DNA of 64,000 nucleotides, taken from contig JAXLUN010000008.1 in NCBI GenBank assembly GCA_046329535.1, positions 62,001 to 126,000 on the forward strand, given 5' to 3'. Shown piece after piece: positions 1 to 8,390 of this stretch. Made by a program: the position numbers and the translations under genes. The DNA is from Bog-950 sp046329535. GTDB lineage: Bacteria > Bacteroidota > Bacteroidia > Chitinophagales > LD1. Each line of letters opens with the position of its first letter. Within the stretch, counting starts at the first letter, position 1. Under the pieces are notes generated by a model. The model was given only the letters and a program-made list of their open reading frames with translations. It did no database searches and was not told the origin of the DNA.

Positions 1-65
1 ACCCGCAACTGAATGACTATGCCGATGGAAAAGATACCATCGCCTTCCTGCTGAGCCTGAACTAA
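1..65 (+). CDS. C-terminal end of an unidentified protein (5' part outside window)
   Basis: An open frame enters from the left edge (codons from base 3) and ends at TAA 63-65. The 20 visible residues finish in DTIAFLLSLN. A hydrophobic AFLLSL ending like this occurs in di-haem cytochrome c peroxidase-type proteins among many others, but 20 residues are too few to assign a family. The codons fit the local style. The real start and function lie upstream of the window. Confidence 0.45.
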   Translation, partial: PQLNDYADGKDTIAFLLSLN

Positions 66-552
66 ACCCGCTACATGCTTACCGAGCCCCTTCACTGGGT
101 TAAGTGTTTCACCGGTGTTTAATATACTCACCTACATTCTGGCAAAGTAATATACCACCCTGCCACTTTGAGTTTTTTACATTTACCATTGGCATTTTCT
201 AAATGCGAATTGGCTTTTGTGAAGAATGGTTGGCATTTTTCTGCAAGTAGTGAAAAAAAGTATGGCTGGTATGTAAAATACCCCAAGCACATTTCGAAAA
301 CTCTACGCTGTAAGGTAACCTGAAGAGGCTTACCAATTGGCTCATTTAGCTACTACAATAGTAGCCATATACCTTTGAGTAGGCCAGAGCATTTGGTAAC
401 ATCCATACGTGGGCACTATACAATTGTCTACACCCGGCTAATCCACGTAAAGCACACGAAGCCGGTAAGCGCATAGGGCGTAAACACGGGGGCACCTGCC
501 CTATGTCTTTCGGGGTCTTTAATCTACTGGTGGCTATTGGGGACGGGTGGTT
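66..552. other. 487-bp stretch with no confident gene
   Basis: No complete gene is visible. Three things stand out. TTGGC[A/T]TTTT-like elements start at 189, 210 and 230, about two helical turns apart. A perfect 8-bp stem CATAGGGC/GCCCTATG lies at 472-479 and 498-505. A stop-to-stop frame on + runs from 383 to 556 (57 codons) without a usable start; its peptide contains RIGRKHGGTCPMSFGVFNLL, which I do not recognise. The frame ends tail-to-tail on the HTH gene at 553. It could be a gene relic or chance. Confidence 0.4.
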
Positions 553-744
553 TTAAGCGGCTAAGTATGGAAAGCAATAATTCTGAACCAGGGGCAGGCT
601 GCTATCCAACACAGCCGATATAAGGCGGGCTTTGATACGGTCCATCACGGTGCGTCTGGGCACTCCGCACAGGCTTGCGTATTCTTCTACCGAAACATAG
701 TTTTCCATGATCTGAATAGCGATATCCGATTCATTTGGTGTCAT
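553..744 (-). CDS. Small helix-turn-helix protein downstream of phhA
   Basis: About 63 residues from ATG 744 (a TTG at 774 would add ten residues but ATG is preferred). The segment VSVEEYASLCGVPRRTVMDRIK reads as a helix-turn-helix of the excisionase/MerR-like kind: a V-x-EYA helix, a turn at CGVP, and a recognition helix RRTVMDRIK. The tail LISAVLDSSLPLVQ is hydrophobic. It lies on the same strand as phhA, whose stop is 35 bp upstream, so the two may be co-transcribed. That could make it a regulator of aromatic amino acid use, which is inference. No partner domain is present. It might also be the N-terminal remnant of a larger regulator. Confidence 0.5.
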   Translation of the reverse strand: MTPNESDIAIQIMENYVSVEEYASLCGVPRRTVMDRIKARLISAVLDSSLPLVQNYCFPYLAA

Positions 745-779
745 GAAATTATAGAAAACTGAAATATTTTTCAAAAACC

Positions 780-1514
780 TCAGGCTCCCTTTATCTGGGC
801 AGCTTCGGTTTCTATATATTGCTCAATGGCTGGTAAACTGTTATACAGCTGCTCAAACGAATCGATGACAAAGTATTTGTTCTGAATATGGTCTTTGTAA
901 AAAGGAGTATTAAATATGGTCGTTACCTCATAGGGTAAAATTTGCGGGGCATGGCTCATAGAATACTCCGTTTCGCCTGCCGAGGAGATAATTCCCGCTC
1001 CGTAAATTTTGCGTTGCTTGTTTTCTATCATTAAACCAAACTCAATGGTAAACCAATAAATACGGCTCATTAACTCAATAATAGCCGCCTTATCAATATG
1101 CCTAAGCGCAATACGGCTAAGGCCGCTTAAAAAATCGCAATAATGTAAATTGGTAAGCAACGGAATATGCCCAAACACATCGTGAAACATATCGGGCTCT
1201 TCAATATAGTCGAGCTGACTCATTTGGCGCAGCCAACAAGTAGCCGGAAATTTTTGTTGGCTTAATAGCACAAAAAAATCGTTGTCGGGTATAATGCCCG
1301 GCACCGCCTGAATTTGCCAGCCGGTAAGCTCTTGCAGCCGGGCATTGGTTTCATTAAAATTAGGAATGCGCCCGGCCTCAAAGTTTATTTTACGCAAGCC
1401 TTCCAGATATTGACTGGTTACTGTGCCGGCCAGATTTTTCATTTGTCGTTCAAAAAGAATTTTCCATACCTCAAAATGTTCGGGGGTGTAGGTTTCGTAT
1501 TGTTGCTGTATCAT
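780..1514 (-). CDS. phhA: Phenylalanine 4-hydroxylase (tetrahydropterin- and iron-dependent)
   Basis: Converts phenylalanine to tyrosine using O2, Fe(II) and a reduced pterin in the cytosol. The 244-residue length fits the single-domain bacterial aromatic amino acid hydroxylases, which lack the regulatory ACT domain of animal enzymes. The iron triad is visible: His111 and His116 in FHDVFGHIPLL and Glu158 in FTIEFGL. The preceding VPGIIPDNDFFVLLSQQKFP block is the conserved substrate/pterin region. ATG at 1514 is the natural start. The stop is followed after 35 bp by a small HTH gene on the same strand. The window also holds folE and a PTPS homologue (20.7-21.8 kb) that could supply the cofactor. 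No pterin-4a-carbinolamine dehydratase (phhB) is seen nearby. The same fold also includes tryptophan and tyrosine hydroxylases, but bacterial members of this length are phenylalanine enzymes. Confidence 0.93.
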   Translation of the reverse strand: MIQQQYETYTPEHFEVWKILFERQMKNLAGTVTSQYLEGLRKINFEAGRIPNFNETNARLQELTGWQIQAVPGIIPDNDFFVLLSQQKFPATCWLRQMSQLDYIEEPDMFHDVFGHIPLLTNLHYCDFLSGLSRIALRHIDKAAIIELMSRIYWFTIEFGLMIENKQRKIYGAGIISSAGETEYSMSHAPQILPYEVTTIFNTPFYKDHIQNKYFVIDSFEQLYNSLPAIEQYIETEAAQIKGA

Positions 1515-1757
1515 AAAATTTTTGAAGGGGATATGAAAAAATCAAGCAATGATAGGCAATGTGCGGGGATTACCGAGAGAGATATGAAGTGAAACCTTCA
1601 GGTGTTTGGTATTGTTAAATATAAACCATTAAAAGCAACGCCTGATATTACAAATATCAATAAGTGACAAACTTCATGACTGTTGGTGAAATGTATCAAT
1701 ATAAATCTTACCATTTCTCTCTTTTTTTGCAACAGAAACCACTTTAAAAGAAAAACC

Positions 1758-3239
1758 ATGAAGCTAAAATCATACATAGCCATTGTGTTGCTTGCAACAG
1801 TATGGCAGTTATCAATTGCCCAAACACAAAAAGGAAATGATATTGATGGCGAAGCAACCAATGACCGATCAGGTTCATCGGTTAGCATGCCCAATGCTAA
1901 CACTGTGGCTATAGGCGCACGCCAAAACAGCGGAAACGGAGTTTACTCGGGGCAAGTACGCGTATTTGAATGGAATGGAAGCGGCTGGATACAGAAAGGT
2001 GCCGATATAGATGGCGAAGCGGAGGGCGACCAATCAGGTTTTGCTGTAAGCATGCCCGATGCAGTTACAGTAGCTATTGGTGCTCCGTTTAATGATGACA
2101 CAGCCAGCGGCAGTGACCGGGGACATGTACGCATTTACCAATGGAACGGTAGCGCATGGACGCAAAAAGGAGCAGACATAAATGGAGAAGCAGATGGAGA
2201 CCAATCCGGCTCATCGGTCAGTATGCCCAGTATAAACACTATAGCCATAGGTGCAAAGTACAATAATGGCAACGGAGCTTCCGGTACAGGCCATGTGCGC
2301 ATCTATACTTGGGATGGCAGCAATTGGATACAAAAAGGAAGTGACATTGATGGAGAAGCAATAGGCGACCATTCCGGCTGTGCAGTAAGCATGCCCGATG
2401 ATAACACCGTGGCTATTGGCGCTGATGGGAATGATGGAAACGGTAGCGGTTCCGGGCATGTAAGAATTTATTTATGGAATGGAACAGCCTGGATACAAAA
2501 AGGAAGTGATATTGACGGAGAAGCGGCCAGCGATTTTTCGGGATGTGCGGTAAGTATGTCCGATAACAATACAGTTGCAATTGGCGCTTGGAGTAATGAC
2601 GGCAACGGAGCCGATGCCGGGCAAATACGTGTTTACGATTGGAGTGGCTCAGCTTGGATACAAAGAGGGAATGATATTGACGGAATGGCTGCTACTGACA
2701 ATTTCGGATTTTCGGTGAGTATGCCACAAGCTAATACTGTAGCCGGTGGTGCGTGGGGAAACGATGTAATAGGTGCTGATGCCGGTCGCTCTTATGTATA
2801 TACTTGGGATGGCAATGCATGGATACAAAAAGGTGCCAACTTGAACGGAGAATCAGCCGGTGACCAATCGGGGTGGAGCATTTCTATGCCCGATACGAGC
2901 ACCATTGCAGTAGGGGCAAACCGTAACAGCGGAAATGGTTCTGAATCTGGTCAGGTGCGCATTTATAGCTTTCCGGTAACCAGTTCTGTTACTGAAAATA
3001 ATGCAGGGGCTGCTATACAGTACTATCCTAATCCATTTACAGACGAAATCACCATCGTATTTGAAGACAACACAAGCGCTTCAATAATTGTTAGAAACAT
3101 CACAGGTCAAGAAGTAACCCGAATTACTATTACATCACAAAAAATGGTAGAACTACCTATACCCAGCAGTGCAGGATTATACTTTGTTGAGGTGGTTAAC
3201 GGTACACAACAAACGGTGATACGGGTAATGAAACAATAA
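1758..3239 (+). CDS. Secreted seven-repeat (FG-GAP-like) beta-propeller protein with T9SS sorting domain
   Basis: 493 residues from ATG 1758; in-frame codons upstream do not look coding and the signal peptide MKLKSYIAIVLLATVWQLSIAQ begins here. After cleavage at about residue 22 come seven repeats of roughly 55-57 residues. Each has the plan QKG-x-DIDGEA-x-GDQSG-x-x-VSMP ... NTVAIGA ... GNG ... GHVRIY-x-W-x-G-x-W. Seven such repeats should close a seven-bladed propeller of the integrin/FG-GAP type. A linker at about 410 leads to a C-terminal region with the T9SS pattern: YYPNPFTDEITI, a GQEV turn, and final strand GLYFVEV...QTVIRVMKQ. The protein is therefore expected on the cell surface or released. 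It lies alone on +, facing a second T9SS gene. Ligand unknown. Confidence 0.85.
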   Translation: MKLKSYIAIVLLATVWQLSIAQTQKGNDIDGEATNDRSGSSVSMPNANTVAIGARQNSGNGVYSGQVRVFEWNGSGWIQKGADIDGEAEGDQSGFAVSMPDAVTVAIGAPFNDDTASGSDRGHVRIYQWNGSAWTQKGADINGEADGDQSGSSVSMPSINTIAIGAKYNNGNGASGTGHVRIYTWDGSNWIQKGSDIDGEAIGDHSGCAVSMPDDNTVAIGADGNDGNGSGSGHVRIYLWNGTAWIQKGSDIDGEAASDFSGCAVSMSDNNTVAIGAWSNDGNGADAGQIRVYDWSGSAWIQRGNDIDGMAATDNFGFSVSMPQANTVAGGAWGNDVIGADAGRSYVYTWDGNAWIQKGANLNGESAGDQSGWSISMPDTSTIAVGANRNSGNGSESGQVRIYSFPVTSSVTENNAGAAIQYYPNPFTDEITIVFEDNTSASIIVRNITGQEVTRITITSQKMVELPIPSSAGLYFVEVVNGTQQTVIRVMKQ

Positions 3240-3271
3240 CCACACCTTTGATGTAATGGTTGTGGGAAAGT

Positions 3272-3337
3272 CTACACACCCACCGCTTCTTGCTTTGCCA
3301 TTCAATGCTTCACGTTTTTCCAAGGTTCGTATTCATG
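3272..3337 (-). pseudogene. 22-codon relic resembling the nuoF 3' end
   Basis: Read on minus, these codons give HEYEPWKNVKH-stop-MAKQEAVGV-stop. The true NuoF tail at 10540-10605 reads FEAEPWEKVKHLMAKEEAVAV-stop. The final stop is in the same place and 15 of 22 positions agree, counting the stop. Many codon differences are at the third base (GTA/GTG, AAA/AAG, GCA/GCG), as expected of a gene that diverged under selection before decaying. An in-frame TGA interrupts it. It sits just past the stop of the T9SS gene at 3396 and no longer NuoF remnant is recognisable upstream. Confidence 0.55.
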
Positions 3338-3395
3338 GCATTACTATCCATTTAGATTTAACGCAACACAGATTCACGTTAGAAAATATACTCGG

Positions 3396-6300
3396 CTAGT
3401 TTATTACTATTCTCCTGCTAACAGTCCCTCTTTCCGTTTCGATATGTATGACATAAATACCGGAAGCTATTTCGCGTGTATCTATCTGCTGCTGAATAGC
3501 CGTTAATCCCGATTTATACCATGCCGATACTTCACTACCAAACATATCTAACAAGACCAGTTTAACTTCTGCAGTACTATAAAGTGTAAGTTCTACCCAC
3601 ACAATACCCTGGGCAGGATTAGGCCAAATGTTCAGCAGACGGATGTTGGCGTTTGTCTCATCTAAGCCGCTGCTTACCTGCACGGCACATTGAGCAGTAA
3701 CCAAGCAACCATTCGCATCACTTGCAGTTACAGATATATTTCCCGCAGTTAGACCTGACACAGCCGAGGTATTACCTCCGTTACTCCAGCTATAGTTATA
3801 AGGAATGGTTCCGCCCGTTACTATCAATGATGCTGAACCATTGGCTTGTGAAGATGATGTAGGAAGACAGGTAATAACCGCCTGCATTATGGCCGGCTCA
3901 GTAACAGTGGCCAAAGCACTTACCGTACAAGCTTCAGAGTCCGTAATAGTTATACTATATGTTCCGGCTGCTACACCACTCAAATAGCTGGCAGTATTCA
4001 AATTACTCCATAAATAATTAAGATTACCTGTACCACCTGATGCTGCTACAGACACTTTACCATTGAGCAAGCCGTTGCAGGTTACGTTGCTATCAACCGT
4101 AACAAGAGCTGTAAGTTGTACCGGATTACTAAGTTGAATACAGGAAGTTGCAGTGCAAGTATTGGCATCGCTTACCGTAACGCAATAAGTACCGGCATTA
4201 AGGCCGGTGACCGTATTGGCTGTAGAAGAATTGGACCAGTTGTAGGTATAGCTACCCGTGCCTCCTTGTACTGAAGAAGACAATGCTCCATCGGCACCGT
4301 TGAAACAACTAATCGTGTTGTTTGAAGTTATACCTACCGATAATGCAGCAGGTTCGCTAACCGTTGCAGATGCTGTAGCCTGACAGTTTTGGGCATCGGT
4401 AACGGTAATGGTGTAAACACCTGCCGGTACATTGCTTACTGAAGCAGTAGCCGCATTGGTGCTCCACAAATAACTATAGTTGGGTGTGCCTCCTGTAACA
4501 GACACCGATAATGAACCGCTGCTTTGCCCGTTGCAAAGAGCATTAGAGGAGTTAGCTGTAACGGCCGGAGCACCTGAGCTGTTAATAAAACCTGCACCGG
4601 TTGCCGAGCAATTAAAGTTATTGGTTACAGTGATGGTGTAATTACCTCCCGGCATATTGGTTAAGCCCGAGGAAACGGCTCCTGTACTCCATAGATAACT
4701 ATAAGAGCTGCCCCCACTTACTGTGGTGGTTATACCACCGTTGGCTGCTCCGCAGGTGGCGTTGCTTGTATTAAAGGAAACGGAAGGTTTAGGATTGACG
4801 GTGATGGTTGCGGTAGCACTATCGGCACAGGCACCTGCTTGAATGCGTAGTTTTACAGTTGCATTTCCAGAGGCAGGGAAAGGTATGCTTACCGAGCCCG
4901 ATGAATTGGAAACAAACTGGCCGTTTAGCGACCATGTATAAGACAAGGCGCTGCTGCTGGTGTTAGTGAAGTTCAAAGAGCTACCCGCACACACCGTTCC
5001 TGCTGAAGGATTAAACGAAGTTGCCAGAGCACATGGCGGACCTAGTTTCCATAAATAACCTCTAAAGCCCACGGCATTCACACTTAATGTACCACCCGTG
5101 GGGTCAAAATCGGCTACATTGCCGAAATAGCCGGCTGTGTAAATATTGCCCCATGCGTCCACATCTATGGCAGTTCCGCGGTCTATACCTATACAATTTA
5201 AACTTGTCGCCCACGAAAAGTTACCCGATGCATCCAGTTTCAGAACAAATGTTTCTTCTTGGGTAGGAGTAATATTGAAAGTAGCTGCTCCCGGGTCAAA
5301 ATCAACCGTGCCCTGATAAAACTGCCCGGTAGTGTAAATATTTCCATTTAAATCTGTGGCAATGGCGGCAGCATATTCACCACCCGGCCCACCCATACTT
5401 TTTGCCCACAGGTAGTTGCCCTGTGCATCCAGTTTCAATACGTATATATCTCCTCCGGCAACAGGTGTAAGATTGGCCACTCCTGCCCCCGGATTAAAAT
5501 CTGTTGTGCTGGAATAATAGCCGGCTAGCAGAATATTGCCTGAGGCATCTACATCAATAGAGTTACATACCTCCTGACTGGTTCCTCCAAAAATCTTTGT
5601 ATCCAGATAATTACCTGCGGCATCCAGTTTCAACAAAAAGGCATCGGTAAGCCCTGCTGAAGTTTTGTTATCTACTCCTGCTCCGGGGTTAAAATCGCAG
5701 GTGCCGGCAAACAATCCTGCTACCAGTACATTGTTAGCAGTATCTAATTCCAGCGCATATGCGGCATCATCGCCACCACCACCGGTTATCAGTTTTGCCC
5801 ATAGAAAACCACCGTTGGCTGAAAGCTTTTGAATGTATATTCTTCCTCCGGTAAGGTTTAAATTTGTACCATTAGGGTCAAAATTGCCCGAGCCGTCTAC
5901 ATAGCCCCCACTGTAAACATTACCGGCTTTATCTACCGCTAAACAATACGCTAAAGCATAGCCGCTTTGTATGCTTTTGGCCCATACATAATTTCCGTTT
6001 GCATCCAGCTTCAATACATAGGAATTGTATACCCCTACACAACTAATTGAGTTTACTGCTGCCCCCGGATTAAAATCGACTGTTTGCTGAAAAGTCCCTG
6101 CAACATACACATTCCCGCTGGTGTCTACCTCAATATCGTTGGCTTGTTCAATATAAATTCCTCCAAACGCTTTGGCCCATAACAATTGTCCGTTGGGGGC
6201 AAATTTTTGTACATACACATCGTCATCTCCAGAACCTGTCAGATATAAGGTATCAGGTCCCGGATCAAAATCGAAGTTATAACCCACAGCAACCGCGAAA

Positions 6301-6461
6301 ACCCCTGCTGTGTACACATTCCCGGCAGCATCGGTGGTTACCGCATAGGGTTTCATGTTGCCCATTGTATCAGTAAGGTTCGCCCATTGAAGATTAGGTA
6401 TCTGAGAAAAAACCTGCAATGAAATAAGCACGGCTGAAAAAAGTGTAAAAAGCTGTTTCAT
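3396..6461 (-). CDS. Giant T9SS surface protein: seven SBBP-type repeats, PKD-like domain, five SprB-like repeats
   Basis: 1021 residues with signal peptide MKQLFTLFSAVLISLQVFSQ. Residues about 25-475 hold seven SBBP-type propeller repeats, each with a D-[FN]-x-PG or DFDP element followed by ...YVLKLDANGNYLWAK... and then D-x-x-GN-[IV]-Y. A PKD-like domain follows (about 478-555, GTVCAGSSLNFTN, YTWSLNG). Next come five repeats of about 75 residues of the SprB/gliding-adhesin type (GGT-x-x-YSYLWS ... G-x-YTITVTDA-x-x-C). The last 80 residues form a T9SS type A sorting domain (IWPNPAQGIVWVEL, SGIYVIHIETERGTVSRRIVIN). The architecture suggests an outer-surface adhesin. It is transcribed convergently with the 1758 gene; its start lies 127 bp from the divergent gene at 6589. 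Ligand unknown. Confidence 0.85.
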   Translation of the reverse strand: MKQLFTLFSAVLISLQVFSQIPNLQWANLTDTMGNMKPYAVTTDAAGNVYTAGVFAVAVGYNFDFDPGPDTLYLTGSGDDDVYVQKFAPNGQLLWAKAFGGIYIEQANDIEVDTSGNVYVAGTFQQTVDFNPGAAVNSISCVGVYNSYVLKLDANGNYVWAKSIQSGYALAYCLAVDKAGNVYSGGYVDGSGNFDPNGTNLNLTGGRIYIQKLSANGGFLWAKLITGGGGDDAAYALELDTANNVLVAGLFAGTCDFNPGAGVDNKTSAGLTDAFLLKLDAAGNYLDTKIFGGTSQEVCNSIDVDASGNILLAGYYSSTTDFNPGAGVANLTPVAGGDIYVLKLDAQGNYLWAKSMGGPGGEYAAAIATDLNGNIYTTGQFYQGTVDFDPGAATFNITPTQEETFVLKLDASGNFSWATSLNCIGIDRGTAIDVDAWGNIYTAGYFGNVADFDPTGGTLSVNAVGFRGYLWKLGPPCALATSFNPSAGTVCAGSSLNFTNTSSSALSYTWSLNGQFVSNSSGSVSIPFPASGNATVKLRIQAGACADSATATITVNPKPSVSFNTSNATCGAANGGITTTVSGGSSYSYLWSTGAVSSGLTNMPGGNYTITVTNNFNCSATGAGFINSSGAPAVTANSSNALCNGQSSGSLSVSVTGGTPNYSYLWSTNAATASVSNVPAGVYTITVTDAQNCQATASATVSEPAALSVGITSNNTISCFNGADGALSSSVQGGTGSYTYNWSNSSTANTVTGLNAGTYCVTVSDANTCTATSCIQLSNPVQLTALVTVDSNVTCNGLLNGKVSVAASGGTGNLNYLWSNLNTASYLSGVAAGTYSITITDSEACTVSALATVTEPAIMQAVITCLPTSSSQANGSASLIVTGGTIPYNYSWSNGGNTSAVSGLTAGNISVTASDANGCLVTAQCAVQVSSGLDETNANIRLLNIWPNPAQGIVWVELTLYSTAEVKLVLLDMFGSEVSAWYKSGLTAIQQQIDTREIASGIYVIHIETERGTVSRRIVIN

Positions 6462-6588
6462 AAATGAGATAGTTTTGAAAATAATAAGCGATTAACGAAG
6501 ACAACAAACATCTTCAATAAATTTACTCCCGCAAAAGCAAAATAGAGATAAAAATCGCATGTTCATTTCAGGACAATAAATACTTCAT

Positions 6589-8055
6589 ATGCGCAAACAA
6601 GATCAACTTCAGGAACTCATTCATGGTTTATCGGCCAACGAAAAACGTCATTTTAAAATGCTGAGTACAGTGTATGGGGACAACAAAAATTACCTAATAC
6701 TTTTTGATACACTCAATGAATTGCCTAAGTATGATGTTGAAACAGTAAGCAAACGTACTAACAAAAGCAGAGCGGCACTAGCCCATAGTAAGGAGCATTT
6801 AAAAGATATGCTGCTTCGTTCATTGCGTATTTTTAGTGAAAATTCGTTTGCCACATCTTACTACAACCGGCTACTTGAAGAGGTTGAACTACTTCACAGC
6901 AAAGGGCAATATGTATGGGCATATACTAAAACTGAAAATGCATTAAAAGAAGCACTGAAAGAAGATGCATTTGTGCAGGCGTTACAGCTTTTCCGATGGT
7001 ATCATACTCTTGCCTATTATGTTAGCAAAGGTACTTACAATGCTAGGCAAGCGGCATATGAAAAAAGAACAGTTCAGGCATTAATGAATGAGATAGAATA
7101 CCAACACCTGCTTTATAGATTCAACTACTTATTAAACGAAAAGAAAGAAATGACCAGCGGAAAAGTAGGAAGGGAACTGGCTGCTCTTATGAATTCTGAA
7201 TTGCTAATCAATAAAAAAAGAGCCCTTAGCCGTTCAGCGCAAATTATTTTCCATCGTATACATGGCATGTATGGGCTATATATATCCCTTCAGATGCATT
7301 CATCAGAAAAACATTTTAAAACAGCCATTCAAATTTTCAAGAAAAATCCATCCTTGCTACGGGCCAAATCAAGAGTATATTGCTTACTAACAAGCGGTTT
7401 ATTCGGTTTGCAGAATTCTCACGGTAAATATGCAAGAGCCTACGAAACTTTGAATGAAATGGAAGAAACCCTAAAGAGTGAAAAATATTTCAGCAAAACT
7501 TCGCGACAATACGGGTATACACTTTTAGTATTAGGCCGGCTTTACAACTATGTATACAGCGGCCAATACAATAAGGCAATAGAGTATGCTGAAAGCATAC
7601 AACAACATCAACAAAGTATTTTAAAACAGGCAGGAATATCATTCAAGTTCGACTTCCATTTTGTAACGGCATTGAGTTATTGGAAAACAGGTAACTTGAA
7701 AAATGCATTGAAAATTTCGCACAGGTTAATGCAACAGGAAACCAATACCGCAAATGTATCGGTGATGATTAACCGTTTTCTGTTTCTGCTAATTCAGTTC
7801 GACCTTGGTAATTTCTCAACCTTATCATATTTGATAAACAATCACCAACGCTGGTGTAGAAAAGAAAAATTGCAGGACTCAATAGTTACTACATTCAACC
7901 GTATGCTTGCTGATTGCTGCAAAGCAGCAGGAAACCGCAACATTGTAGGTGACACTTTAAAGAAGCATAGCCAGTTTTTTTCAAAAACCGATAATATCAT
8001 TATGAACACCCTTGATATAGAGGAATGGATAAATTCTAAAACGAATGATAATTAA
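6589..8055 (+). CDS. Cytoplasmic helical-repeat protein of unknown function
   Basis: 488 residues without a signal peptide or membrane segment, starting MRKQDQLQELIHGLSANEKRHFKML. The opening (about 1-85) is a short helical domain with a charged face (NKSRAALAHSKEHLKDMLLRSLRIF). The rest is almost entirely amphipathic helices in pairs, for example GQYNKAIEYAESIQQHQ and SYWKTGNLKNALKISHRLMQQE, which read as degenerate TPR-like hairpins. Several such proteins occur in Bacteroidota, each usually a lone gene. It is divergent from the SprB-repeat gene and could share regulation with it, but nothing in the sequence links the two. I do not recognise a catalytic motif; a scaffolding role is inference from the fold. 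Confidence 0.75.
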   Translation: MRKQDQLQELIHGLSANEKRHFKMLSTVYGDNKNYLILFDTLNELPKYDVETVSKRTNKSRAALAHSKEHLKDMLLRSLRIFSENSFATSYYNRLLEEVELLHSKGQYVWAYTKTENALKEALKEDAFVQALQLFRWYHTLAYYVSKGTYNARQAAYEKRTVQALMNEIEYQHLLYRFNYLLNEKKEMTSGKVGRELAALMNSELLINKKRALSRSAQIIFHRIHGMYGLYISLQMHSSEKHFKTAIQIFKKNPSLLRAKSRVYCLLTSGLFGLQNSHGKYARAYETLNEMEETLKSEKYFSKTSRQYGYTLLVLGRLYNYVYSGQYNKAIEYAESIQQHQQSILKQAGISFKFDFHFVTALSYWKTGNLKNALKISHRLMQQETNTANVSVMINRFLFLLIQFDLGNFSTLSYLINNHQRWCRKEKLQDSIVTTFNRMLADCCKAAGNRNIVGDTLKKHSQFFSKTDNIIMNTLDIEEWINSKTNDN

Positions 8056-8390
8056 CGAGTTGGGCTGGTGCTTGCAGTAAATTGTTTCGGTTATATAAAT
8101 TTAAACACACTTCAAAGAATATAGAACATAGCCGAAATGCTTCCGCCACGGATGCAGGCCATAGTAACGCGTTTGCTTTTTAGGCATAGCTTTACAACTG
8201 CTTCACCGACACGTGGTTTTCTAAAACATGACTGGGCATAGTTTCTTAGTTGAATAATATAAGAAACTGAAAATAACGGGGATTATTGTATAAAGGGTAC
8301 ATCTAAAAATCTAAACAATAAGCTTATCTAAACTTAGAAGTATTGCCACGTTATTCAGATAACCGTATTCAAAAATCTCAAATCCTGCAA
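8056..8390. other. 335-bp intergenic stretch, nothing assignable
   Basis: This lies between two convergent genes. I see no terminator with a T tract, no RNA gene and no repeat shared with the rest of the window. A 28-codon open frame on minus (8111-8197, MPKKQTRYYGLHPW...) has a proper start and stop but is too short to claim as a gene. Confidence 0.4.

Noticed and set aside
8111..8197. 28-codon minus-strand gene (MPKKQTRYYGLHPW...)
   Set aside because: Short, without homologue I know, no clear promoter.
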